DNA from: Sulfitobacter sp. SK011
GTDB lineage: Bacteria > Pseudomonadota > Alphaproteobacteria > Rhodobacterales > Rhodobacteraceae
Reading direction: 5' to 3'
NCBI RefSeq assembly: GCF_003352065.1
Contig: NZ_CP025803.1
Location: 186,001-250,000, forward strand
Length of the DNA: 64,000 nucleotides
Part shown: positions 53,785 through 61,445 of the stretch, piece after piece
Position numbering within the stretch: position 1 is the stretch's first letter
Layout of the letters: the number at the start of each line of letters is the position of its first letter
Notes under the pieces: generated by a model
The model's database searches: none
What the model was told of the DNA's origin: nothing
Seen by the model: the letters and a program-made list of their open reading frames with translations, nothing else
Program-made: the position numbers and the translations under genes

Positions 53785-54114
53785 TATTCTTGAACCTGCC
53801 ATTACGGCCAAGGCAATCAAAAGGTTTCTTGGCCAATTGAGATACCAACCAAACACGCGTTTCATCGACCACTGAAGCTTAGCAGCCCGTTGGAGATACC
53901 ACCAAAACGTCTATCCCATCCGCGCCTATCTCAGGAACACCTTGTCTAAAATCTGAAACGAGATGTGTGACCACCTTCGCAGAATTTTGGCGTCATCAAT
54001 GATCTCAGAGCGCACTCGCGGCCTCCGAGTGATATGTTCAGAACCGACAATTACATTGACACGTTTTGCTTGTACGCCGCAGGGTGTCCGAATTGGTTTT
54101 TAAAGGAATTTTCA
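53785..54114. other. Intergenic region before the transfer operon
   Basis: A 330-base gap with no supported gene. It must contain the promoter of the operon starting at 54,115. A longer frame of that gene reaches back to 54,034 but has no ribosome-binding site. Confidence 0.45.
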
Positions 54115-54720
54115 ATGCGTTCATACGAAGCTGCCAGATCACTTTTTAGCTTTCTGGCATTCATGGCATGGTCGGTGGTTGTCGTCGGAGTGATTGTGGC
54201 ACTGATCGGTGCTGCGGGGGCCTCTCAGTATGGTGGCAGTGGCGCAGGGCTGCTTGCGATGGTTCCAGGCATCGGTATTGGCATAACAGGACTTATCCTT
54301 GTCGCCTTTGTACAAATGGGCCGGGCAACCGTAGATACAGCCGAATACACGCAGCAGATGCTGAGTATTTCGCGTGACCAGCTAGAAGTATCGAAGCAAG
54401 GATTGAAGCTTCACGGTGCAGTGCCACAGACTTTCGCAGCGGCGGCGCAGAAAGAATTTGCACCTGACCCCAAGAGTTCATTTGCTGACTCAGCGACACC
54501 GTCGGAAGAGGACCCCGAGCTAGCCAAGTCGCAGCTCATCAGACTGCAAAAGGCAGAATCCACTGAAGAGATCATAGACTACAGAGGAGAAAAAATCAGA
54601 GTCGAGGGCGGTAAATACTTTGTCGGAAAAATAGGGTTTTTCGAGTTCGGTAGCGCGAAACGGCACATCGAAAAAATGGAGAACGTTTCCTCCTCCCTCG
54701 AACCAAAACAAAGTCCATGA
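54115..54720 (+). CDS. Two-helix membrane protein, first gene of the traG-like operon
   Basis: A 201-residue protein with two hydrophobic segments (SFLAFMAWSVVVVGVIVALI and LLAMVPGIGIGITGLILVAF, residues 9-66). A cytosolic tail follows, with a glutamate/lysine-rich region and a short C-terminal domain, GEKIRVEGGKYFVGKIGFFE. ATG 54115 has AAAGGA at the right spacing. It overlaps the next small gene by ATGA. I recognise no family. Its position suggests a membrane partner for the TraG-like ATPase. Confidence 0.7.
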   Translation: MRSYEAARSLFSFLAFMAWSVVVVGVIVALIGAAGASQYGGSGAGLLAMVPGIGIGITGLILVAFVQMGRATVDTAEYTQQMLSISRDQLEVSKQGLKLHGAVPQTFAAAAQKEFAPDPKSSFADSATPSEEDPELAKSQLIRLQKAESTEEIIDYRGEKIRVEGGKYFVGKIGFFEFGSAKRHIEKMENVSSSLEPKQSP

Positions 54721-54896
54721 CCTCAACCCCATACGATACCCCCAACCTCTATGAGGATCGCGTATGGGGGGCCATTTCTGAACATTTGGGAACATATCAT
54801 CACATGAAACGCCGTTTTGAAACCATGACTTCATCCGCTTTCGCGGATGATATGTACGTCGTCTTCTACGAAGACGCCGAAACCCTTCGAGACTGA
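54717..54896 (+). CDS. 59-residue small protein
   Basis: A short frame from ATG 54717, overlapping the membrane-protein stop by ATGA, to TGA 54894-54896. It encodes an acidic protein with PYDTPNLYEDRVWGAISEHL, then FETMTSSAFADDMYVVFY and a tail EDAETLRD. The tight overlap and the six-base gap to the next start argue that it is translated. No family is recognised; gene finders with a length limit would miss it. Confidence 0.65.
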   Translation: MTSTPYDTPNLYEDRVWGAISEHLGTYHHMKRRFETMTSSAFADDMYVVFYEDAETLRD

Positions 54897-54902
54897 ATTC
54901 AC

Positions 54903-55262
54903 ATGCGTGTTTCCATCTCCCATGAAGTCATTCGAAAGGGTTTCATCTTTAAGAAGACCTATCATGAGGTGCATTTGATGGTCGCTTTTACCCATGAGGA
55001 AAAACAGATCATCAAACAACGTAGCTTGCTCAAAACGAAGCTGGTGGATCGTCGTCCAGCGGATGCCAAAAACGATGCCCGCGATGAAAAGTTCGAGCTG
55101 CGCGTCGAACATCTGATGGATGGGCGGATTGATCGTTTCCTCTGCGCCACGCCCTCGAAATCCAAGATCTATGAAGAAAACCTTCTGGCGGTGATGGCGC
55201 AAATGAAGGCCTGGCTGGATGACAATGCCGAAACCGGCACGCGCACCGTCGTGGAAATCTGA
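54903..55262 (+). CDS. Hypothetical protein, 119 residues
   Basis: A basic, probably soluble protein beginning MRVSISHEVIRKGFIFKKTY and ending DDNAETGTRTVVEI, with HLMDGRIDRFLCATPSKSKI in the middle. Its stop overlaps the TraG-like start by one base (TGATG), so the two are translationally coupled. I recognise no domain. Coupling to the ATPase suggests an accessory subunit or substrate adaptor. Confidence 0.7.
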   Translation: MRVSISHEVIRKGFIFKKTYHEVHLMVAFTHEEKQIIKQRSLLKTKLVDRRPADAKNDARDEKFELRVEHLMDGRIDRFLCATPSKSKIYEENLLAVMAQMKAWLDDNAETGTRTVVEI

Positions 55263-57337
55263 TGGCAGGCTCAAACTCGGATGACTTCAGTGGGTTAATC
55301 CTGTCCTTCTTTGTTATCTCCGGCATTCTTGCCCTAGCGGCTATCCTTACGCCGGTTCTGCTGGTCGGCATTCCGGCCTATGTTTTCTATCGGCTCTACA
55401 AAGAAAGCCCACGACGGCTGGAACGTCTGGCCCGCGAGGAAACGGAAATTCTCTACAACCACGCGCTGAGCGGACAGGTGCGCCTGAGCGACGCTGAGAT
55501 CGATGCAGCCCTGTCGCATCACTGGCCGCCAGACACGCCAGAGGCTCTCAAAATCCAATTGTTGCAGATCGGTCGCGCCTTGCTCAATGACGAAGGTTTG
55601 AGTCCAGAAATCCCACCAATGCCTGCACTCTGCAACACCGTTGAGGGCGCGCGGTATCGCGACATGCTGGCGCGATCCGGGCAGGCCCGCAGCGACCGGG
55701 TCATGGTTTTGACTGCACTAGATGTCATCTCGGACAGCCTGGGCACCATTGCACAGGCCGTGCCGCCGATTGAGGGCGACGTGCTGGTCGATGTGACCCA
55801 GTTTGTGCACCCACTGGGGCAGGCGGTACAGAATGTCATCGCACCGTTTTTTGCTGACACTGACTACAACCACTTCAAGCGCTTACGGGACCGGATTGAC
55901 GCTAATCTCAGTCGGACCAATCGCACCCAGCCGATCTTCCCGAGCGACTATAAGGGCGATGATGTTGTGGAGACCTATCTGGCAGGCACTCATTTGAAAG
56001 AATTGTTCCGACTCAGAACCCCATTTGAGATCCCGGAAAACAGCCGGTTTGAACACATGCACATTGTGGCTGGATCGGGTCACGGCAAAACCCAGACCCT
56101 GCAATACTTCCTGGCGAACGATCTGGAAGATGTGGTGCGGGGTGACAAATCGGTCGTGGTGATCGACAGCCAGGGCGATCTGATCAATACAATCCTGAAG
56201 GCGAAAACCCTGCCACCCGAACGGATTGTTCTGATTGATCCAGAAGACATCGCCTTTCCGGTCAGCCTCAACCTGTTCTCCGTTGGCCAGGGTCGCCTTG
56301 AAAACTACAACGCCCTCGAACGTGAGCGGCTGACCAATTCCATCATTGAGCTTTATGACTTTGTTCTGGGATCGCTGCTGTCAGCGGGCATGACCGCCAA
56401 GCAATCCGTGGTCTTTCGCTATGTTACGCGCCTGATGTTTCATATTCCTGACGCGACGATCCACACCTTACGCGAGCTGATGGAACCCGGCGGCACGGAA
56501 AAGTACCGCGATCACATTGCCAAGCTGGAAGGCACGCCGCGCCGATTCTTTGAAACCGAGTTCGACAGCAAGGAATTCACCAACACCAAAACGCAAGTGC
56601 TGCGCCGTCTCTATGGCGTGCTGGAAAATCAGACCTTCGAGCGGATGTTTACCAACCCGCAGTCGAAGTTCGACATGTTCACTGAATTGAACGCAGGCAA
56701 GCTGATCCTGATCAACACCTCAAAATCACTACTGAAAGAACAGGGCACCGAGATCTTCGGCCGCTTCTTCATTGCTCTGATCACTCAGGCCGCCCAAGAG
56801 CGTGCCACGCTGCCCGCGCGCGATCGCCTGCCTGCCATGATCTACATCGATGAGGCGCATGATTACTTCGACCAGAACATTGGCATCATCCTCAGTCAGG
56901 CGCGCAAATACCGCGTCGGGATGATCATGGCGCACCAGTTCCTGGGCCAGCTCAGCAACGGGCTGCAAGAAGCATTTGAAGCCAACACGTCAATCAAACT
57001 CGCCGGAGGTGTCTCAGCCCGTGATGCGCGCGCCTTGGCGGGGCAAATGTCGTGTGATGCCGATCTGATCCAGCGCCAGCCCAAGGGCACTTTTGCCACC
57101 TTTGTGCGGGGATTAACCGACCGCGCCGTGCCCATCAGCGTTCCATTCTTTGTTATGGAAAATCGGGAACGCGCCACAAAAGCTGAGATTGATGCAATCC
57201 GGGAACACAGCCGCAACGCCTATGCGGAACCATGGCAGAGCAAGGCTGAAGACAGCGGAACATCGGATGAGACGCGGCCGAATCCACCAGAAGAAAACGA
57301 ACCCGACGATCCCGCGAACCCTTCGCCAGAGCTTTGA
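55262..57337 (+). CDS. TraG/VirD4-like coupling ATPase
   Basis: A 691-residue membrane-anchored ATPase. The N-terminus carries a hydrophobic hairpin (LILSFFVISGILALAAILTP, then VLLVGIPAYVFYRLY). After a helical region of about 200 residues comes Walker A, HIVAGSGHGKTQTLQYF (near residue 270), VVVIDSQGDLINTI, Walker B PAMIYIDEAHDYF (near residue 525) and the TraM-recognition-like AHQFLGQLSNGLQEAFEANT. An acidic proline-rich tail ends PANPSPEL. It would pump DNA at the inner membrane. No T4SS channel genes are nearby. The tail of a second copy remains at 39,521. Confidence 0.9.
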   Translation: MAGSNSDDFSGLILSFFVISGILALAAILTPVLLVGIPAYVFYRLYKESPRRLERLAREETEILYNHALSGQVRLSDAEIDAALSHHWPPDTPEALKIQLLQIGRALLNDEGLSPEIPPMPALCNTVEGARYRDMLARSGQARSDRVMVLTALDVISDSLGTIAQAVPPIEGDVLVDVTQFVHPLGQAVQNVIAPFFADTDYNHFKRLRDRIDANLSRTNRTQPIFPSDYKGDDVVETYLAGTHLKELFRLRTPFEIPENSRFEHMHIVAGSGHGKTQTLQYFLANDLEDVVRGDKSVVVIDSQGDLINTILKAKTLPPERIVLIDPEDIAFPVSLNLFSVGQGRLENYNALERERLTNSIIELYDFVLGSLLSAGMTAKQSVVFRYVTRLMFHIPDATIHTLRELMEPGGTEKYRDHIAKLEGTPRRFFETEFDSKEFTNTKTQVLRRLYGVLENQTFERMFTNPQSKFDMFTELNAGKLILINTSKSLLKEQGTEIFGRFFIALITQAAQERATLPARDRLPAMIYIDEAHDYFDQNIGIILSQARKYRVGMIMAHQFLGQLSNGLQEAFEANTSIKLAGGVSARDARALAGQMSCDADLIQRQPKGTFATFVRGLTDRAVPISVPFFVMENRERATKAEIDAIREHSRNAYAEPWQSKAEDSGTSDETRPNPPEENEPDDPANPSPEL

Positions 57338-57356
57338 GCCCGCCTAATCTGGCGAC

Positions 57357-58280
57357 ATGAGCCACACAGATTCACTGCAGCACAAGAAAAAAACCGACAG
57401 CCTGGGGCGCGCAACATTCCATCACATCGTTCCATTGGCCGATGTGCGCCCCACGCCTCGTGAAATCCGCTGGTTCAAGCATATTGAGCGTCACGGGCCA
57501 CTAAACTCTGCGCATCTACATGCACTCACCAAAGACACGCACCGCTGCAGGGATACAAGCCTGCGGCAATTGCAGAAATTGCGGGCCGGTGGATTTTTGA
57601 TGCTACCGCGTCAACAGCGATTCACCGAGCACGCCGACTTCAACCCCTACATCTATGACCTGACCAAACAGGCGCGCGCTCATCTCATTGATCTCGGCCT
57701 GGCCGAACCCGCCGTGCGGCCAACAGGGCATTGGGGCCATGGAGCTGCCGTCTCCAGCGTGACCAGCGCGATTGAGATCGCGGCAGCGCAGGATGACGTG
57801 CGGTATATCCCAGCCCATGAAATCCTCGCCATCAAGCAAGCTTTCCTCACTATTCCGATTGGCCGTCGCAAACTGATCCCGGATCAGCTTTTTGCCTTGG
57901 ATTACGGTGGTAGATATCGCGCCTTCATGTTGGAAGTAGATCGCGGAACCGAACCCAAGACATCAAGTGCGGCCCGCAAGAGTTATGCCTCATCGATTGA
58001 GATGTACCGACAGATGATTGAACAGAACATTCACCGCGCCAACTATGGCCTCAAGGCGACGGTGTTAATTCTATGGGTGTTCTCGCGACGCAGCAATGAA
58101 CAGCGGTTTCTGGACTTGGTTGGCCAGTTTGGTGGCCCGGCAAAAAACCTTTTCTGCGCGCAAGTGATGCCGAATGACAGGGCCGCTCAAACCACCATCG
58201 GTTCCCATTATGAGAACAATTGGGCCAGATGCCAAAGCGCGCCAGTGCTGTTGTCCCGATCTGGTCTGAAGACCGGCTGA
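57357..58280 (+). CDS. Replication-relaxation family protein, right copy
   Basis: A 307-residue paralogue of the protein at 38,692. The winged-helix part is TPREIRWFKHIERHGPLNS and KDTHRCRDTSLRQLQKLRAG; the core has LIPDQLFALDYGGRYRAFML followed by EVDRGTEPKTS and NIHRANYGLKATVLILWVFS. It follows the TraG-like gene by 19 bases and faces alpA across a double hairpin. Proteins of this family are associated with plasmid replication or relaxation, but the mechanism is not established. The shared PD and ExD residues suggest a nuclease-like fold. Confidence 0.78.
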   Translation: MSHTDSLQHKKKTDSLGRATFHHIVPLADVRPTPREIRWFKHIERHGPLNSAHLHALTKDTHRCRDTSLRQLQKLRAGGFLMLPRQQRFTEHADFNPYIYDLTKQARAHLIDLGLAEPAVRPTGHWGHGAAVSSVTSAIEIAAAQDDVRYIPAHEILAIKQAFLTIPIGRRKLIPDQLFALDYGGRYRAFMLEVDRGTEPKTSSAARKSYASSIEMYRQMIEQNIHRANYGLKATVLILWVFSRRSNEQRFLDLVGQFGGPAKNLFCAQVMPNDRAAQTTIGSHYENNWARCQSAPVLLSRSGLKTG

Positions 58281-58298
58281 ACCTCTTGGTCGAAAACG

Positions 58299-58348
58299 GG
58301 TGGCCGAAGTGTGCACCTCCGGCCACCCATACTCCTACATGAGGAGTG
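58299..58348. terminator. Double hairpin between converging replication-relaxation and alpA genes
   Basis: GGGTGGCCG (58299-58307) pairs with CGGCCACCC (58321-58329), and ACTCCT (58332-58337) pairs with AGGAGT (58343-58348). It lies between the two convergent stops and could end both transcripts. The arrangement matches the pair after the left alpA, with different stem bases but the same pairing. Confidence 0.65.
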
Positions 58349-58352
58349 TCGG

Positions 58353-58538
58353 TCAGGCCTCCTCGCGACCCTCCATCCGTGTTTGAAGCCAGTCCAGCAC
58401 TTCATCCTCGACCCATCCCACTCTGTTCGGGCCCAGCTGTACCCGCTTGGGGAATAGGCCTGCCTTTTCCAGACGTGCGACATGTTGCGGTGAATACAGA
58501 ACCAACTCCTTCAGTTGGGGTTTTGAAAGTATCCTCAT
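58353..58538 (-). CDS. AlpA-family helix-turn-helix regulator, right copy
   Basis: A 61-residue paralogue of the left AlpA, reading LSKPQLKELVLYSPQHVARL, then FPKRVQLGPNRVGWVEDEVL and a short acidic tail. Most residues are identical to the left copy. ATG 58538 follows GGAGAGATCGTG, the same leader as on the left; the frame from 58577 is too long. It lies between the double hairpin and the integrase and may control integrase expression or excision. Confidence 0.85.
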   Translation of the reverse strand: MRILSKPQLKELVLYSPQHVARLEKAGLFPKRVQLGPNRVGWVEDEVLDWLQTRMEGREEA

Positions 58539-58559
58539 CACGATCTCTCCATCTCTGAA

Positions 58560-58575
58560 GAGCATCGCGATGCCC
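58560..58575. promoter_or_regulatory. Palindrome upstream of the right alpA gene
   Basis: The core GCATCGCGATGC (58562-58573) is a perfect 12-base palindrome within GAGCATCGCGATGCCC, at the same distance from alpA as the 16-base version at 25,712. It is a candidate operator shared by both copies. Confidence 0.5.
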
Positions 58576-58771
58576 AAGGTTACGACATTACCTAGGCAGA
58601 GAAAGGGTAGCAGCCCTCAGTTCGGTTGGCGAGAGGCCCGTTTTCAAGTCAAACAGTTCGAATATCTGAATAGTGCTCAAGTCGAAGAGGTCAGCAAGAA
58701 TGCTTTCAAAGAGAAAATTCAGAGCCTATTACGAGCCTAAGAATTTCAAGAAAACTATAAGTCTCATTTAG

Positions 58772-58817
58772 TGGTGCCGGGGCGGAATCGAACCACCGAC
58801 ACGAGGATTTTCGATCC
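58772..58817 (-). repeat. Truncated 3' end of a tRNA-Phe gene
   Basis: Read on the minus strand, the last 46 bases resemble the 3' half of tRNA-Phe, with GAAAATCC of the anticodon arm, CGTGTCGGTGGTTCGATTCC (T-arm region) and a terminal GGCACCA. The 5' half is absent, so it is not a functional gene. It lies 38 bases beyond the integrase stop. It is probably an attachment-site remnant from an element that used tRNA-Phe. Confidence 0.75.
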
Positions 58818-58854
58818 GTGTTCACACTGGGTGAAGGTTGATCAATAACTCGGT

Positions 58855-60036
58855 TTAGGCCTTGAATTCATCACAAAGATCGGCCCAAATCTGCATCAGC
58901 TCCACCCGTTGATCCCAGTAAGTTGTTCGATTGTATGTCCGCCTGATCGCATTAGTGTCTTGGTGTGCAAGCACCGCTTCGATCACGTCTGGGTTGAACT
59001 CTCGCGAGTTCAAGATGGTGCTGGCCGTCACCCTGAAACCATGGGCCGTCACCTCATCACCTGAATATCCCAGCCGCCTCAGCACCGTGTTGAAGGCGTT
59101 CTCAGACAACAGCTTGCGGTTGGAAATTAGTGAGGGAAATAGCAGTTCCATGCCCTTAATCTCAGACCAATTCTCCCTCACAATATTGAAAGCTTGGCTA
59201 GACAACGGTATCTTGTGCTCCCGGCGCATTTTCATTCGTTCTGGCGGTATGGTCCAAGTACGGTTTTCAAGATCAAACTCATGCAAACGTGCGCCTCTGG
59301 CTTCACCAGGGCGAGTACACGTCAAAATTTGGAACTTCATTGCTGCTGGTATCACTGGCCAACCAGTGTATTCATCCAACCGACGAAGTAGTTGGCCAAA
59401 TTCCTTTTCATCTGTGATGGCGGCTCGTCCTCTCACTTTAGGGGGCAGTAGGGCGTCCTTGAGCGCCGCTGACGGGTCAGCCGGGGCTCGCATGGTCACC
59501 ATGGCGAGCCGAAAAATCGCTGAGATAGTTGAGCGCAACTTCTTTGCTGTTTCTCGCCGACCACTTCGTTCAATGGGTTTCAAGAGATGCAACAGCTCTG
59601 CCGCTGTGACCTGGTCTATCGGGCGCGTATGCAGCGGCCTGGCAAGGTCTTCGATATGCCAGCGCTTCTTGCGCAGGGTAGCAACGGCCAGGCCACGGTC
59701 TACAAGATTCTCATAGTATTCGTCGGCGACTTCTTTGAAGGTCATGCGGGCTCTTGTCTCGGCGTCGATTTGAGTGAGCTGCTTTTCAACTGAGGGGTCT
59801 TTGCCCTCTGCGATGAGCAGCTTGGCTTCATCACGCTTCTTTCGTGCGTCAGCCAGCGAGATCACGGGATACTGGCCGATGCTGAATGTTTTCTCTTTTC
59901 CGAGGTAACGGTATCGCAACTGCCACAGTTTTGAGCCAGAGGGCTTCACTGCCAAATGCAGGCCCCAACCGTCGCTAAGGCGATACACCTTATCTTGTTG
60001 TTTTGCTTTGCGTATTTGTAAGTCAGATAGTGGCAT
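58855..60036 (-). CDS. P4-type tyrosine integrase
   Basis: A 393-residue site-specific recombinase. An N-terminal arm-binding domain (DUF4102 type: KQQDKVYRLSDGWGLHLAVK, then FSIGQYPVISLADARKKRDE) is followed by the SAM-like core-binding domain and the catalytic domain. Catalytic residues are visible in TCTRPGEARGARL (first Arg), HGFRVTAS (His-x-x-Arg), VLAHQDTNAIRR (His) and YNRTTYW (Tyr). ATG 60036 (MPLSDLQI) is the family start; the extra 49 codons to 60183 run through the arm-type repeats. It sits next to tRNA-Leu, its likely target. Confidence 0.95.
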   Translation of the reverse strand: MPLSDLQIRKAKQQDKVYRLSDGWGLHLAVKPSGSKLWQLRYRYLGKEKTFSIGQYPVISLADARKKRDEAKLLIAEGKDPSVEKQLTQIDAETRARMTFKEVADEYYENLVDRGLAVATLRKKRWHIEDLARPLHTRPIDQVTAAELLHLLKPIERSGRRETAKKLRSTISAIFRLAMVTMRAPADPSAALKDALLPPKVRGRAAITDEKEFGQLLRRLDEYTGWPVIPAAMKFQILTCTRPGEARGARLHEFDLENRTWTIPPERMKMRREHKIPLSSQAFNIVRENWSEIKGMELLFPSLISNRKLLSENAFNTVLRRLGYSGDEVTAHGFRVTASTILNSREFNPDVIEAVLAHQDTNAIRRTYNRTTYWDQRVELMQIWADLCDEFKA

Positions 60037-60037
60037 T

Positions 60038-60121
60038 GTGGGTACCGAAACTCCGATTCTATCGAAATCTGTCACGATACCCACACTGGTACCCACAAAT
60101 GCATGTGATTTTGTGGGTATC
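60038..60121. repeat. Arm-type repeats upstream of the integrase
   Basis: Four nine-mers in two inverted pairs: GTGGGTACC (60038-60046), GATACCCAC (60076-60084), GGTACCCAC (60088-60096) and GTGGGTATC (60113-60121). They overlap the integrase promoter region and lie between it and attR. The same motif occurs near attL, so they probably bind the integrase arm domain and allow autoregulation. Confidence 0.7.
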
Positions 60122-60199
60122 GGCGAGTATCTATGTTCAACTGGATAGCACAAAAACCGTTGTTTTTCAATGGTTTTGTGCATCTATGTTCGGGATTGA

Positions 60200-60219
60200 T
60201 GGTGCCCAGGAGAGGACTC
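60200..60219 (+). repeat. attR: tRNA-Leu 3'-end copy of the island repeat
   Basis: TGGTGCCCAGGAGAGGACTC covers the CCA end, acceptor stem and part of the T-arm of tRNA-Leu(CAG), and is repeated with one base missing at 25,422-25,440. Integration here restores an intact tRNA gene. Confidence 0.85.
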
Positions 60220-60285
60220 GAACCTCCACACCGTTGCCAGTACTAGCACCTGAAGCTAGCGCGTCTACCATTCCGCCACCTGGGC
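60200..60285 (-). tRNA. tRNA-Leu(CAG)
   Basis: Read on the minus strand the 86-base gene begins GCCCAGGTGGCGGAATGGTA and ends CCTGGGCACCA, with the CCA encoded. The acceptor stem GCCCAGG/CCTGGGC pairs fully. The anticodon loop CTTCAGGTG contains CAG, so it reads CUG leucine codons, and the variable arm is long, as in tRNA-Leu. It is the integration target of the island on its 3' side. Confidence 0.97.
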
Positions 60286-60458
60286 AGGTCACGTGAGCCG
60301 TGCATCTAGGCGCGGGGCGGGCGTGTGTCAATGGAAATTTGCCTCGATATACGAAGGTTCTGACCTTTGCCACCTCGCCAACTGCAATTCCGGCTTGTCC
60401 GGGGGTGGCGCGGCAGGTACATCCTATTGGTGAGTTTTTTGCGCGCAGGAGCATCATC

Positions 60459-61445
60459 ATGTCAAAGCTGGTAACCATCTATGGCGGGTCGGGGTTTGTC
60501 GGGCGATATATTGTGCGGCGTATGGCCAAGGCGGGCTGGCGCGTTCGGGTTGCCGTGCGCAACCCAAATGAGGCGATGTTTGTGCGGCCCTACGGTGTCG
60601 TTGGTCAGGTCGAGCCGATCCTGTGCAATGTGCGGGATGATGCGTCTGTGCGTGCTGCGATGCAGGGTGCCGATGCCGTCGTGAACTGCGTTGGTATTCT
60701 GGTTGAAAATGGCAAGAATGTCTTTGATGCAGTGCAGGCCGAAGCGCCGGAGCGTATCGCCCGCATTGCTGCGCAAAGCGGTGTTTCGCGGATGGTTCAT
60801 ATCTCAGCGATCGGGGCCGATCCTGAGTCTGACAGCGACTATTCCCGCAGTAAGGGCGAAGGTGAGGCAGGTGTGCTGGACCATATGCCAGATGCCGTAA
60901 TCCTGCGCCCGTCCATTGTGTTCGGGCCTGAAGACGGGTTTTTCAACCGCTTTGCAGGAATGACCCGAATGAGCCCGATCTTGCCTGTTGCCGGTGCCGA
61001 TACGCTGTTTCAGCCGGTCTATGTGGATGATGTCGCCAAGGCCGCTGAAATGGCTGTCAAAGGCGCGGCCAAGGGCGGTATTTATGAGCTGGGCGGCCCA
61101 GACGTCGACACATTCCGTGGGCTGATGCAGCGGATGTTGGACGTGATCCATCGCCGCCGTCTGATCCTGAATATGCCGAACCCGATTGCGCGGATGATGG
61201 CGTTTGGTTTTGACATGCTTCAGGCAGTCACATTTGGATTGTTCACCAATAACATGCTGACCCGTGACCAGCTGAAGAACCTCAAAAACGATACTGTCGT
61301 CGCCGATGACGCGATGGGATTTGATACCTTGGGTATCGACCCTGTGTCGATGACATCTGTCTTGCCCGATTACCTTTGGCGGTTCCGCCCCTCTGGGCAA
61401 TTTGATGCGATCAAAGATTCTGCCCGGAACCTGCGTCGCAGTTGA
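60459..61445 (+). CDS. NDUFA9-like NAD(P)-binding protein (complex I accessory type)
   Basis: A 328-residue atypical short-chain dehydrogenase related to the complex I subunit NDUFA9. The N-terminal nucleotide-binding motif is [37 protein letters not shown] and [20 protein letters not shown] follow, and [20 protein letters not shown] is conserved in this group. It may act as an assembly or accessory factor of NADH dehydrogenase. ATG 60459 follows CAGGAG; the frame from 60300 runs back to the tRNA and is rejected. It overlaps uppP by one base. Confidence 0.88.
   Translation: MSKLVTIYGGSGFVGRYIVRRMAKAGWRVRVAVRNPNEAMFVRPYGVVGQVEPILCNVRDDASVRAAMQGADAVVNCVGILVENGKNVFDAVQAEAPERIARIAAQSGVSRMVHISAIGADPESDSDYSRSKGEGEAGVLDHMPDAVILRPSIVFGPEDGFFNRFAGMTRMSPILPVAGADTLFQPVYVDDVAKAAEMAVKGAAKGGIYELGGPDVDTFRGLMQRMLDVIHRRRLILNMPNPIARMMAFGFDMLQAVTFGLFTNNMLTRDQLKNLKNDTVVADDAMGFDTLGIDPVSMTSVLPDYLWRFRPSGQFDAIKDSARNLRRS

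Noticed and set aside
58570..58740. 56-codon plus-strand frame divergent from the right alpA
   Set aside because: Protein-like in composition, but its start lies inside the conserved palindrome, it has no counterpart by the left alpA and no clear ribosome-binding site.
58772..58817. Functional tRNA-Phe gene
   Set aside because: Only the 3' half is present; the sequence on the 5' side does not fold as a D-arm or acceptor strand.
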